In this document: piece by piece, positions 1 to 8,498 of the stretch
Numbering within the stretch: position 1 is the first letter of the stretch
Layout: every line of letters starts with the position of its first letter
Source: an uncultured Clostridia bacterium
GTDB lineage: Bacteria > Bacillota > Clostridia > Oscillospirales > Oscillospiraceae
NCBI GenBank assembly: GCA_945877515.1
Contig: CAMCSE010000019.1
Span: 1-32,184, forward strand
Length of the DNA stretch: 32,184 nucleotides
Reading direction: 5' to 3'
The notes under the pieces: generated by a model
Seen by the model: the letters and a program-made list of their open reading frames with translations, nothing else
What the model was told of the DNA's origin: nothing
Database searches by the model: none
Translations under genes and position numbers: made by a program

Positions 1-50
1 TGGACACCCTGATTAAGAGTCAGGTGCTCTACCAACTGAGCTAAAGGTGC
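1..50 (-). tRNA. tRNA-Lys (anticodon CTT), 3' part beyond the window
   Basis: Read on the minus strand from 50, the sequence gives a 7-nt acceptor strand (GCACCTT), T8-A9, a D arm beginning GCTC, and a 5-bp anticodon stem CCTGA/TCAGG closing the loop CTCTTAA. The anticodon is therefore CTT, which reads lysine AAG codons. The variable loop starts just before position 1, and the T arm and 3' acceptor strand lie outside the window. A good sigma-A promoter lies just upstream. Confidence 0.93.
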
Positions 51-70
51 ATATGTTTTAGAACGGTGAT

Positions 71-99
71 ATTATAACCGATTTGCTTTCAATTTGCAA
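71..99 (-). promoter_or_regulatory. Sigma-A promoter of the tRNA-Lys gene
   Basis: On the minus strand, a -35 TTGCAA (94-99) and a perfect -10 TATAAT (71-76) are separated by 17 bp. They sit about 20 bp upstream of the tRNA 5' end, the spacing expected for a stable RNA promoter. Confidence 0.8.
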
Positions 100-131
100 G
101 GCCTTTTTTAAAGGAATGACGATTTTTGTAA

Positions 132-166
132 AAAAGATGCCTTTACCTGAAGCAAAGGCATCTTTT
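132..166 (-). terminator. Rho-independent terminator after the XRE regulator
   Basis: The arms AAAAGATGCCTTT and AAAGGCATCTTTT are perfect complements around a 9-nt loop. On the minus strand the stem is followed by a T-rich tract. It lies 9 bp past the stop codon of the regulator and separates it from the tRNA promoter. Confidence 0.85.
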
Positions 167-174
167 AGCAAAAT

Positions 175-1164
175 TTACTTTTTGGACTGCTGGATCAAAT
201 TGACGACTACCATAACGGCGCCGAACAGAACACCGGCAATGGCCCAGATAAACCAGCTGTACTGCGGCTGCATGTTTCCGAATGGACCGAAGGTATACAG
301 CATGAAGATGGCAGTGACAAGCAGCCAGTAAACGGCGCTGACTGCACCTTTGATGCTGCGGTGTGACTTGCGGCTGCGAGCATAGTCGCCTTCTTCCAAC
401 AATCTGTCCATTGCTGCCTGCACGGTGCCACCGTATACAAAAGCAGTGCATCCAATACCGGCGATGACCAGCAAAATGCAGACAGCTGCCACATAAACGA
501 TGTCAGCTGCATCGATGCAGCAAGCTGCAAACAACGGTACTACGGATAGGATACAAAGCATAGTACCTGTGATGTTCAAACGGGTATATGTACCGGAAAA
601 TGTCTGTTTGCGCTCCTTTACCATTCCGGTGACGCCGTATTCCGTTTCAAACGGCTCATTGTCCAGAAAGGCGTAATTCCTTACCGGGGCGGAACAGGTG
701 AGGAATAGGGAGACACCGATGGATACCAGGATCAGCAGTACGCACAAGCCGATTCCTGCGGCAGCGTTTTCTGAAATACCCAGTGAGGAGATCTCGCTCA
801 TCGCTCCCAGCATTATCAACGGAGAAGGAGAAATGATGCACAGAAATGTTGCCAAAGCCATTTTCGGAGCGGCGGCCTTACGCAGGTCAAGATAGGTGGC
901 TGCCTCTGCCATGGAGACTCTCCGCAGCGTAGATACTGAGGAGACTTCACCATATTCTTCGGCTTCCAGTTCATCTTTCAACAAAAAATCAGTAGTGACG
1001 CCAAATAAACGGCTCATCTGTACGACTTTATCCATGTCCGGAACCGACTGTGCGCCCTCCCACTTGGAGACTGACTGACGGGTGACATTTAATTGTGCCG
1101 CCAATTCTTCCTGAGACCAGCCGGCTTTTTTTCGTAAGCTGATAATTTTATCTGCCAAGATCAT
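175..1164 (-). CDS. XRE-family HTH regulator with C-terminal membrane domain
   Basis: A 329-residue protein. Residues 1 to about 65 form a Cro/C1-type helix-turn-helix (LRKKAGWSQEELAAQLNVTR, then QSVSKWEGAQSVPDMDKV), a DNA-binding domain typical of small Firmicute repressors. After a charged linker come about five hydrophobic segments, so it is probably an inner-membrane-tethered regulator. I chose the ATG at 1164 because GGGAGG precedes it at the right spacing; a longer reading from 1203 would add 13 residues unlike the family and bury the Shine-Dalgarno. It is monocistronic, with its own terminator, and an inverted repeat at 1264-1278 lies upstream. The signal it senses and its target genes cannot be told from the sequence; regulators of this layout often control themselves or a neighbouring transporter, but none is adjacent here. 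Confidence 0.85.
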   Translation of the reverse strand: MILADKIISLRKKAGWSQEELAAQLNVTRQSVSKWEGAQSVPDMDKVVQMSRLFGVTTDFLLKDELEAEEYGEVSSVSTLRRVSMAEAATYLDLRKAAAPKMALATFLCIISPSPLIMLGAMSEISSLGISENAAAGIGLCVLLILVSIGVSLFLTCSAPVRNYAFLDNEPFETEYGVTGMVKERKQTFSGTYTRLNITGTMLCILSVVPLFAACCIDAADIVYVAAVCILLVIAGIGCTAFVYGGTVQAAMDRLLEEGDYARSRKSHRSIKGAVSAVYWLLVTAIFMLYTFGPFGNMQPQYSWFIWAIAGVLFGAVMVVVNLIQQSKK

Positions 1165-1263
1165 GATATGATTCCTCCCAAATAGTAGACGCCGCAGCGC
1201 CATTGCTGAGAAAATGATACACTTTTTGCCGGTTGCAAACCAGAAAGAAGGCTTGGATATTTG

Positions 1264-1278
1264 TCAACTGACGGTTGA
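1264..1278. promoter_or_regulatory. Inverted repeat upstream of the XRE regulator, possible operator
   Basis: Perfect 5-bp arms TCAAC and GTTGA flank TGACG. On the minus strand the repeat overlaps a TTGACA hexamer (1262-1267). No convincing -10 stands 16-18 bp from that hexamer, so the promoter assignment is weak. An XRE protein binding its own upstream region would be ordinary. Confidence 0.35.
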
Positions 1279-1312
1279 TATCACAAAAAATGAAACAAAT
1301 AAACACAATACG

Positions 1313-2941
1313 TCACTTTTTAAGGTGATCAGCTAATAGCCTTTGGAAGAAAAGCAATGCCGTCTTCTGAAACGCTTCGGGTGCGGGAGAAGTGTTTTCC
1401 AGTATATCCGTGCAATGGGTACGGTAAAAAGCATCGTCTTTTTGGGCAGCCACTCGCAGACGGGCATATTCATCGGAGATCCCATCCCGGGCCATGATGC
1501 GCCGGATGCGATCCTCCACCGGAGCCAAAACTGCCAGTGTCCGGTCACACAGCTTTGAAAGGCCAGATTCCACCAAATTAATGGCGTCAATGCCGATGAT
1601 CGGGGCAGGAGAGGCTGCCATACGGCGCTCCAATTCCCGGGGCAGATGTGCATAAATAATGGTGTTGAGCCGTACCAGCTGTTGAGGATCGCCAAACACC
1701 AGCGTACCCAGTTTCTGGCGATCCAGCTGTCCGTCCGCAGTAAAGACGCTGCCAAATGCGTCTGTGAGGGCGCGGCGGAGACCGTCATCGCTGCGCAGCA
1801 TATCGTGATAGATGGCGTCGCAGTCCAGCACGCAGCCGCCCAGCTGCTCCAGCGCCCGCAGGGCGCTGGTTTTCCCGGCGCCGGTGGGACCTGTGATCCC
1901 TACTATCAACGGCCGGGGCGCTTCAACGACATGGAAGCCTGCCGCTTTTTTCAAACGGTTGCCCACCGCCAATCCCAAGCCGCCTTCATCAGGACACTGG
2001 GCGAAAATCTCTGTCACGTCGGTACCATCGAAGGTGCGCAGGGCGTCAAACACATGCTGCGCCTGAGCCAGCTTGTCACCGGCAGGTCCCAGCCGATGAA
2101 TGATGTTGCCTTCAAACAGAGGAGCATATTCATCAAAACAGATCACGCCGCTGTGCTTTGTCAAATGGGCGGCGATATATGCGGCGGAGGCGCCCGGCGT
2201 ACCGGTAATGACCGTGACCGGGGCCTTGGGGGCATAGTGGCGATACTTCATACCGGGCGCCTTGGCTTGCTCGCCGTCCGCCAGCTTCTGCCGCACCGCC
2301 TTGTCCACTGTTACCGTGCCCAGAACCGCTTCCAGTGCTTCCAGCGGTAGTCCGCCGGGCCGCAACAGGCGGGGCGGCGTCACTGTCAGATCAATGATGG
2401 TGCTTTCTACACCTACGGAGCAGGGGCCGCCGTCCACAATGCCGTTGATCTTGCCATCCATATCCTCCAGCATATGCCGGGCTGTGGTGGGGCTGGGCCT
2501 GCCGGAGGTATTGCCGCTGGGCGCAGCCACAGGGATACCGGCTTCCCGGATGATGGCCAGCGTCATGGGATGGTTGGGGCACCGCACGCCTACTGTCTCC
2601 AACCCGCCGGTGGTGCGCAGGGGCACGATGTCGCGGCGGGGCAGGATCATGGTCAGCGGTCCCGGCCAGAAGCGCTCCGCCAAGGTGTAAGCCACCGGCG
2701 GAATGTCATGGCAGTACAGCTCCAGCCAGTCCGCACCGGGGACATGGAGGATCAGGGGATTGTCCTGAGGCCGGCCCTTTGCCTCAAAAATATGGAGGAC
2801 CGCCGTCTCGTCGAGGGCGTTGGCTCCCAGTCCATATACCGTTTCCGTGGGAATACCCAACAACCCGCCGTGGCGGAGAATGGCGGCTGCCTGTTGAATG
2901 GCGGTGTTGTCTGTCTCAGGGTGGAATACGATCGTTTTCAA
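1313..2941 (-). CDS. Fusion of threonylcarbamoyl-AMP synthase (Sua5/YrdC) and dephospho-CoA kinase (CoaE)
   Basis: 542 residues in one frame with two complete enzymes. Residues 1 to about 210 are a YrdC domain (PTETVYGLGANA at 31, KGRPQDNPL at 55, PSGNTSGRPS at 141), which makes threonylcarbamoyl-AMP for the t6A37 modification of ANN-decoding tRNAs. Residues about 229-340 are the Sua5 linker and domain (PGMKYRHYAPKAPV). Residues 345-542 resemble CoaE, which phosphorylates dephospho-CoA in the last step of CoA synthesis: P-loop GPTGAGKT at 351-358, DCDAIYHDML at 373, LDRQKLGTLVF at 406, DAINLVESGL at 452. The start is TTG at 2941, with only a weak A/G-rich Shine-Dalgarno. Last gene of the ddl-prfA run; no terminator is visible downstream. 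Both halves keep their main motifs, so I expect both to be active; this is inference. Confidence 0.9.
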   Translation of the reverse strand: MKTIVFHPETDNTAIQQAAAILRHGGLLGIPTETVYGLGANALDETAVLHIFEAKGRPQDNPLILHVPGADWLELYCHDIPPVAYTLAERFWPGPLTMILPRRDIVPLRTTGGLETVGVRCPNHPMTLAIIREAGIPVAAPSGNTSGRPSPTTARHMLEDMDGKINGIVDGGPCSVGVESTIIDLTVTPPRLLRPGGLPLEALEAVLGTVTVDKAVRQKLADGEQAKAPGMKYRHYAPKAPVTVITGTPGASAAYIAAHLTKHSGVICFDEYAPLFEGNIIHRLGPAGDKLAQAQHVFDALRTFDGTDVTEIFAQCPDEGGLGLAVGNRLKKAAGFHVVEAPRPLIVGITGPTGAGKTSALRALEQLGGCVLDCDAIYHDMLRSDDGLRRALTDAFGSVFTADGQLDRQKLGTLVFGDPQQLVRLNTIIYAHLPRELERRMAASPAPIIGIDAINLVESGLSKLCDRTLAVLAPVEDRIRRIMARDGISDEYARLRVAAQKDDAFYRTHCTDILENTSPAPEAFQKTALLFFQRLLADHLKK

Positions 2942-3033
2942 AGTAATTTCTTCTTTCTGAAACCAAAGGTCTCATGAGTCCGCACCGTAGATGCGGCATA
3001 CGGTTGGCTGATGTAACAAAGATGATTCGCCGA

Positions 3034-3672
3034 TCAAAGCCCCAGATCTTCGCCTACCAGAACCACCTTGATCCGGCCGGCAGGGTTGCAGAAACGGGTA
3101 ATGACCATCTGCGCGCAGATACAGTCGGGGCTGGTGCAGTTGCCGCACTGGCCGATAACGCGGCAGGGGGACTTACCTGCAAAGCGCTGTGCATTGGCGG
3201 GAGCGGCAATATGACGCGCCCGGGCAACAGCACCGTCCAGATCGGCGGCCACTTTGTTCATGCCGGCCACCACGATCACCTGACGGGGGCCGAAGCACAG
3301 GGCCGCCACACGGTTACCGGTACCGTCGATATTCACCAGCTGGCCGTCCTCGGAAATGGCGTTGCTGCTCATCAGGAAGGTATCGCAGCCCAAGGCCTGA
3401 TGCAGCATGGCCATACGCTCGTCGGGCGTCTTGGCGGTGTCACGGTCAATGACTGCCTGACCCCGCTGGCGCAGCTGCTCCTTGATACCCAACTGGTCCA
3501 CAGTGGCCACACCGCCCCAACTGACCACATCTCCGACAGGGATCAGCTCCAGCACTTTTTCCACCGCTTCGGCGGCGGTGGAGCAGTAGTATGCCTCAAA
3601 TTGCCGCTTGTTCAGGGCCTTGACCACATTGGGCCCGGATGTATCATACATTTTCTTCATAGGTGCCAACAT
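3034..3672 (-). CDS. LUD-domain protein (LutC/YkgG-like)
   Basis: 212 residues of the LUD (DUF162) family, which includes the lactate-utilization proteins LutB and LutC. Visible features are a helical N-terminus (ALNKRQFEAYYCSTAAEA), the central VSWGGVATVDQLGI, the FLMSSNAISEDGQLVNIDG core, and VIVVAGMNKVAADLDGA. The C-terminus carries a Cys-rich stretch (CGNCTSPDCICAQ) that could bind metal or an Fe-S cluster. The Shine-Dalgarno AAAGGAG lies 8 nt before the ATG at 3672. It stands alone, without lutA or lutB, between prfA and the Sua5-CoaE fusion, so a lactate-oxidase role is not supported by context and its reaction is unknown. Confidence 0.8.
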   Translation of the reverse strand: MLAPMKKMYDTSGPNVVKALNKRQFEAYYCSTAAEAVEKVLELIPVGDVVSWGGVATVDQLGIKEQLRQRGQAVIDRDTAKTPDERMAMLHQALGCDTFLMSSNAISEDGQLVNIDGTGNRVAALCFGPRQVIVVAGMNKVAADLDGAVARARHIAAPANAQRFAGKSPCRVIGQCGNCTSPDCICAQMVITRFCNPAGRIKVVLVGEDLGL

Positions 3673-3688
3673 TCGCTTTGCTCCTTTC

Positions 3689-4756
3689 TTATTCTGCGCC
3701 CTCTTGCAGACGCTGTGCTTGTTGATTCAGTGTCAGCGCGTCGATCAGGGGATCGAGATCGCCGTTCATAACGGAGGCGATGTTGAAATTCTTGCTGTCG
3801 CCCGTCAGACGGTGATCGGTGACGCGGTTTTGGGGGAAATTGTAGGTGCGGATCTTGCCGCTGCGGTCGCCGCTGCCTACCTGACTTTTCCGCTCCTTGG
3901 CAATGGCGGCATTTTGCCGTTCCTGCTCGGCCTCGTACAGCCGGGAACGCAGGATCTTCATAGCCCGCTCCCGGTTTTTATGCTGGCTGCGTTCGTCCTG
4001 ACACTCTACCACCGTACCGGTGGGCAGGTGTGTGATGCGGATGGCGGATTCCGTCTTGTTAACGTGCTGCCCGCCGGCACCGGAGGAACGGTAGGTGTCG
4101 ATCTGCAGATCCTTGGGATCGATGGAAAACTCCACCTCCTCCGCCTCCGGCATCACGGCCACGGTAGCGGCGGAGGTCTGGATACGACCGGAGGACTCTG
4201 TCTCCGGCACCCGCTGTACCCGATGAGTACCAGCCTCAAACTTCAGACGGGAGAAAGCTCCGGCACCCTCCACGGTGGCCACGGCTTCCTTTACGCCGCC
4301 CAGCTCCGTTTCGTTGATGGATACCACATCCAGCGCGAAGCCCTTCCGCTCGGCGTACATTGTGTACATCCGCAGCAGGTCGGCGGCAAACAGCGCGCCC
4401 TCCTCGCCGCCGATGCCGGCCCGGATCTCCAGCACGACGTTTTTCTCGTCGTTGGGGTCTTTGGGCAGCAGCAGGCGCTTTAATTCACCTTCCAGCCGTT
4501 CCCGCTCCGCTTTGGCAGCGGACAGCTCCTCCTGCCCCAGTTCCCGCAGTTCGGGATCGGACAGCATTTCCGTGGCGGCGGCAATGTCCGCCTCGGCCCG
4601 GGCGTAGGCTCGAAAGGCTTCCACTACCGGCGTCAGCTCCTTTTGCTCCCGGCTGAGCTTCGCCATGGCCTGCCGGTCACTGTATACGGAGGGATCGGCC
4701 AGCTGCTGTTCCACCTGGGCCAGCCGCGCCTCAATTTTTTGAAGCTTATCCAACAT
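3689..4756 (-). CDS. prfA: Peptide chain release factor 1
   Basis: 355 residues, full length for RF1, which recognises UAA and UAG and triggers peptide release on the ribosome. The codon-recognition tripeptide is P-E-T (184-186), the RF1 P-x-T pattern rather than the S-P-F of RF2. The catalytic GGQ is at 228-230, within [17 protein letters not shown]. The N-terminal helical domain and the conserved C-terminal RVTDHRL are present. The start at 4756 overlaps the 3' end of the flavodoxin-like gene by 11 bp, suggesting coupled translation. The usual neighbour prmC, whose product methylates the GGQ glutamine, is not in the window. Confidence 0.97.
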   Translation of the reverse strand: MLDKLQKIEARLAQVEQQLADPSVYSDRQAMAKLSREQKELTPVVEAFRAYARAEADIAAATEMLSDPELRELGQEELSAAKAERERLEGELKRLLLPKDPNDEKNVVLEIRAGIGGEEGALFAADLLRMYTMYAERKGFALDVVSINETELGGVKEAVATVEGAGAFSRLKFEAGTHRVQRVPETESSGRIQTSAATVAVMPEAEEVEFSIDPKDLQIDTYRSSGAGGQHVNKTESAIRITHLPTGTVVECQDERSQHKNRERAMKILRSRLYEAEQERQNAAIAKERKSQVGSGDRSGKIRTYNFPQNRVTDHRLTGDSKNFNIASVMNGDLDPLIDALTLNQQAQRLQEGAE

Positions 4757-5243
4757 GACCGTTCTCCAGATACTGCTGTACGTCGGAGATAAACTTATCC
4801 CGCCAGAAGGTATAGCCTACGCTGCCGGGCTGCAGCGAGACCTCCAAAAGATGCTTTTCGGCGGTATACAGATCCATTTGGTCGTACACGCTGACGCAGC
4901 GGCGGTTACCACTGCGGGTCAGCACATAGGCCACACGGGACATCTCCAGTCCCCGGCGCTTGAGGAGCCCGCGGATGGGACTGGAGCAGCGGCCGCCCCA
5001 CACAGGGGTACCCACGATCACCAGCTTGTAGTCCTCAATGTTGCGCTCCGTGGTAAAAGGCTTCAGGGGCGCGGTGCTGCGGCGCATGGCGTCCTTGCCG
5101 GCCCGCAGGCGGCCGCGCCAGCCATTGCGGTCAGCACCGTCGTCAATGGCCACGATCTCCGCGCCCACGGCGTCGGCGATCTCCTTCATGGCCCGGCGGG
5201 TGTTGCCGCTGAATGAATAGTAGATACACAGTACGTCGCTCAT
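4746..5243 (-). CDS. Flavodoxin-like protein
   Basis: About 165 residues with a flavodoxin fold signature: the N-terminal strand plus phosphate-binding loop ([11 protein letters not shown]) and the second FMN-contact region ([19 protein letters not shown]). It probably binds FMN and serves as a small electron carrier or quinone/flavin reductase. I prefer the ATG at 5243, 10 nt after GGAGG, over an in-frame TTG at 5249 that would sit only 4 nt from it. The gene begins immediately after the ABC-F stop (5246-5248) and overlaps prfA by 11 bp. The redox partner is unknown. Confidence 0.8.
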   Translation of the reverse strand: MSDVLCIYYSFSGNTRRAMKEIADAVGAEIVAIDDGADRNGWRGRLRAGKDAMRRSTAPLKPFTTERNIEDYKLVIVGTPVWGGRCSSPIRGLLKRRGLEMSRVAYVLTRSGNRRCVSVYDQMDLYTAEKHLLEVSLQPGSVGYTFWRDKFISDVQQYLENGHVG

Positions 5244-5245
5244 AG

Positions 5246-7138
5246 TCAAGATTCCTCCAATGCCATAGACAGTTCCTCCCAGCGAGCCATTTCCTGCTCC
5301 AGCCGGGTCTCCGTCTCTTGTTTCTGCGTGAATAGTTCGTTGAGTTTGCCTGCGTCGCAGGCGTTGGCGGCCATGGCCTCGTCCAACTGCGCCAATTCAC
5401 GCTCCAGTTTGGCAATGCCGCTTTCGCAGATGGTCAGCTGTCGGCGGGCCGCCTGCTGGCTGCGATTGCCCCGGGGCTGACGGGTATCGCCCTTCTTTAC
5501 CGGCATAACCGGTTCCGGCTTCGGCTCCGCCGCTTTTTGGGCGCGGTATTGGGTAAAGCCCATGGGGTAGTCGGTAATGGTGCCGTCCGCCAGTTCCCAG
5601 ATGCGGGTGGCAAACCGGTTGATAAAGTAGCGGTCGTGGCTGACAAACAGCAGTGTGCCGTCAAAGGCCTCCACCGCCTCCTCTATCCACTCACGGCTGG
5701 CGATGTCCAGATGGTTGGTGGGCTCGTCCAGAATGAGGAAATTGATCTCCTCGTCCATCAGCATGCACAGCCGCAGCCGGCTCAGCTCCCCGCCGGACAG
5801 CACGCTGACGGATTTGAATACATCCTCCCCCTGAAACTGATACGCGGCCAGACGGTTGCGCGCGCTCTGGGGGGACATATTCTTTTTGGCGTACAGCATG
5901 GTGTCCACCAGATTGCGCTCCGGATGGTCAAAGTGGATGACTTGCTCCAAGTATGCCCACTTCACCGATGGCCCAAGGCGGATAGCGCCGCCGTCGCAGC
6001 TTTCCCGCCCCGTCAGCATGTTCAGAAGGGTGGTCTTTCCTGTGCCGTTCTCACCGATCAGGGCAATACGCTCGCCGCCCTCCACCCGCAGATATACGTC
6101 GGAGAACAGCGTTCGCTCATCAAAGGCTTTTGTCACACCCCGGAGCTGCAATACCTCGTCACCCTTGAACTCCCGGCTGGCAAACCGGGCGTCCATCTTT
6201 TTTGCCTTGGTGGGTTTGGCGGTGGTGCGCATGCGCTCAATACGCTTTTCCATGCTGAAGGCCCGTTTGTGCAGCGCGTCGTTGCCCATAAAGGCCCACA
6301 GGTGCATCTGCTCCGCCGCCTTTTCCAGCTGCTGGATCTTAGCCTGCTCCTTCAGGTACTGCTTCATCCGCTCCTGATAGCGGCGCTCCTTCTCCACGGC
6401 GTAAAAGCTGTAATTGCCGGAATAAAACTCCGCCTTGCCGCCCGCCACCTCAATGACCCGTGACACGGTGCGGTCCAGGAAGTACCGGTCATGGCTGATG
6501 GCCACCACAGTGCCGTGGAATTTGCGCAGGTACTCCTCCAGCCACTCCGTGGCCTGCAGGTCCAAATGGTTGGTAGGCTCGTCCAGCAGCAGAATATCGG
6601 TGTCCTCCAGGATCAGCCGCCCCAGATTTACACGGGTCTTTTCACCGCCGGACAGCTGGTCAAACAGCTTCTGCCGCATGTCGGCGCCGATGGACAGACC
6701 GTTGGCCACCTTATTCTTGGCGGTGCCGGTGTCGTATCCTCCCAGCGCCTCAAAGCGGGCCGTCAGTTCACCGTACCGCCGCAGCAGGACGTCGTCACTT
6801 TCCCCCTGGGACATCCGGGCGGTGAGATCATCCATTTCCGCCTTCAGCGTCTGCATCCGTTCAAAGGCGGAATCCAGCACGTCCTCCACCGTGAAACCGG
6901 CGGGGTAGACAGGGATCTGGGAGATCAGTCCTACCCGACGTCCGGCGGCAATGAGGATCTGGCCGCTGTCCGGTTCCAGTTCGCCGGTCAGCAGACGGAA
7001 CAGGGTCGTCTTTCCCGCGCCGTTCTTCCCCAACAGACCTACCCGCTCGCCGGTATCGATCTGGAAGGTGATGCCGTCCAGTATTTTCTTTTCCAAATCG
7101 AAGGACTTTACAACGTCCTTCACAGAGATATCTACCAT
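5246..7138 (-). CDS. ABC-F family ATPase (YdiF/Uup-like)
   Basis: 630 residues with two ABC cassettes and no membrane segments, the ABC-F layout of ribosome-associated ATPases. Cassette 1: Walker A GKNGAGKTT (37-45), signature LSGGEKTR (162-169), Walker B with LLLDEPTNHLD. A charged linker follows at about 240-325. Cassette 2: Walker A GENGTGKTT (362-370), signature LSGGELSR (448-455), LILDEPTNHLD (468-478). After a Pro/Lys-rich hinge, the last 75 residues form a predicted coiled coil, as in YdiF and Uup. It likely acts on stalled or assembling ribosomes; antibiotic protection is possible but nothing here singles it out. Its ATG follows the murF stop by 1 bp. Confidence 0.93.
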   Translation of the reverse strand: MVDISVKDVVKSFDLEKKILDGITFQIDTGERVGLLGKNGAGKTTLFRLLTGELEPDSGQILIAAGRRVGLISQIPVYPAGFTVEDVLDSAFERMQTLKAEMDDLTARMSQGESDDVLLRRYGELTARFEALGGYDTGTAKNKVANGLSIGADMRQKLFDQLSGGEKTRVNLGRLILEDTDILLLDEPTNHLDLQATEWLEEYLRKFHGTVVAISHDRYFLDRTVSRVIEVAGGKAEFYSGNYSFYAVEKERRYQERMKQYLKEQAKIQQLEKAAEQMHLWAFMGNDALHKRAFSMEKRIERMRTTAKPTKAKKMDARFASREFKGDEVLQLRGVTKAFDERTLFSDVYLRVEGGERIALIGENGTGKTTLLNMLTGRESCDGGAIRLGPSVKWAYLEQVIHFDHPERNLVDTMLYAKKNMSPQSARNRLAAYQFQGEDVFKSVSVLSGGELSRLRLCMLMDEEINFLILDEPTNHLDIASREWIEEAVEAFDGTLLFVSHDRYFINRFATRIWELADGTITDYPMGFTQYRAQKAAEPKPEPVMPVKKGDTRQPRGNRSQQAARRQLTICESGIAKLERELAQLDEAMAANACDAGKLNELFTQKQETETRLEQEMARWEELSMALEES

Positions 7139-7139
7139 A

Positions 7140-8498
7140 TTATTGCGTGTTTGCTTCCAGATCCGCTACGATGTCAGTAAAGTGCATGGCGTGAGAGGCC
7201 TTTACCAGTACCGCCGTGCCGGGGGTGAAAGCCTCCCGAATAGCCGGCAGCGCCTCCTGCACCGTGGGGAACCACAAGACGTCGGGATTGGCGTCCCGGA
7301 TGGCCTGTGCCTTGGTGCCGATGGCTACCACCGTGTCCAATCCCAGTTCCCGGGTCAGCACGCCCATATCCCGGTGGGCTTTTTCCGTCAGATCGCCCAA
7401 CTCGCCCATGTCACCCAGTACCGCCATGCGGCGGGGATGCTCCGTCTGGGCCAGAATGCGCAGCGCTTCCGCCATAGCCTGAGGATTGGCGTTGTAACAA
7501 TCGTCAATGATAACGCGTTCGTGGCTCAGGCGAACCAGATGCATCCGGCTGCCTACCGGCCGGTAAACCGCAATGCCGGACAGGATTTCCTCTTTCGTCA
7601 TGCCCAGATGCTCGCCGATGGCGATGGCCATGGCGGCAGGGTAGATCATATAGGCGCCGGGGGAGGGGATCGCCACGTCATAGATATCCCGTGCTGTGGC
7701 AACGGTACAGGTCACGCCCTCAATGCCGTGCTCTGCCACCTCGGTGACGTGAACGGCGCAGCGTTGATCCCGCCCGCACAGCACCGTCGCAAAGGGCAGT
7801 GTCAGTTCCCGCAGCAGCGCGTCGTCTCCGTTGAGGACGGCCAGACCGCCTGCCTGCAGGTTCTCAAAGATCTCACACTTGGCCTGCAAAATGCCCTGCC
7901 GGGTGCCGCCCAGATTTTCAATATGGGCGTCGCCCACATTGGTGATCACGGCCACGGTGGGACGTACTATCTCACCCAAATAGCGGATCTCACCGAAGTG
8001 GTTCATGCCGGTCTCAATGACGGCGGCCTGATGCTCCGCCGACAGATTCAGAAGCGTCAGCGGCGTACCGATGGCGTTGTTGAAGTTGGCCTGGGTTTTC
8101 AATGTCGGGAATCGCCGGCTCAGTACCGCGGCGATCATCTCCTTGGTGGTGGTCTTTCCGGCGGAGCCTGTGACCTGCACCACAGGAAGATCAAACTGTT
8201 CCCGGTACCACGATGCCAGCGCTTTCAGCGCTGTCAGAGTATCCTCCACCCGGATGTAAAATTTGCCGTCCCGCAGATCAGAGGGCTCTTTTGCTGTCAG
8301 ACAGCCTGCCGCACCGCCGGTAAGGGCCGCATCCAGATAGTCGTGGCCGTCAAACCGCTCACCGGTCAGAGGAATAAACAGCGCGCCTTCCGGGATGCTG
8401 CGGCTGTCAGTGGAGACCGCTGTGATCACTGCGCTGCTGTCTTGCAGCAATGTGCCGCCCACGGCGGCACACAGCTGTTGTACGGTACAGGCGTTCAT
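7140..8498 (-). CDS. murF: UDP-MurNAc-tripeptide--D-alanyl-D-alanine ligase
   Basis: 452 residues. MurF adds the D-Ala-D-Ala dipeptide to UDP-MurNAc-tripeptide in the cytoplasm, the last soluble step of peptidoglycan precursor synthesis. Seen are the N-terminal Mur ligase domain (VSTDSRSIPEGALFIPLTGE), P-loop VTGSAGKTTTKEM (109-121), NFNNAIGTPLTLL, ETGMNHFGEI, and the C-terminal IDDCYNANPQAM and VLGDMGELG. The frame is open further upstream, but the ATG at 8498 gives the family N-terminus and overlaps the ddl stop as ATGA, so the two are translationally coupled. The ddl product is the substrate of MurF. Confidence 0.97.
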   Translation of the reverse strand: MNACTVQQLCAAVGGTLLQDSSAVITAVSTDSRSIPEGALFIPLTGERFDGHDYLDAALTGGAAGCLTAKEPSDLRDGKFYIRVEDTLTALKALASWYREQFDLPVVQVTGSAGKTTTKEMIAAVLSRRFPTLKTQANFNNAIGTPLTLLNLSAEHQAAVIETGMNHFGEIRYLGEIVRPTVAVITNVGDAHIENLGGTRQGILQAKCEIFENLQAGGLAVLNGDDALLRELTLPFATVLCGRDQRCAVHVTEVAEHGIEGVTCTVATARDIYDVAIPSPGAYMIYPAAMAIAIGEHLGMTKEEILSGIAVYRPVGSRMHLVRLSHERVIIDDCYNANPQAMAEALRILAQTEHPRRMAVLGDMGELGDLTEKAHRDMGVLTRELGLDTVVAIGTKAQAIRDANPDVLWFPTVQEALPAIREAFTPGTAVLVKASHAMHFTDIVADLEANTQ

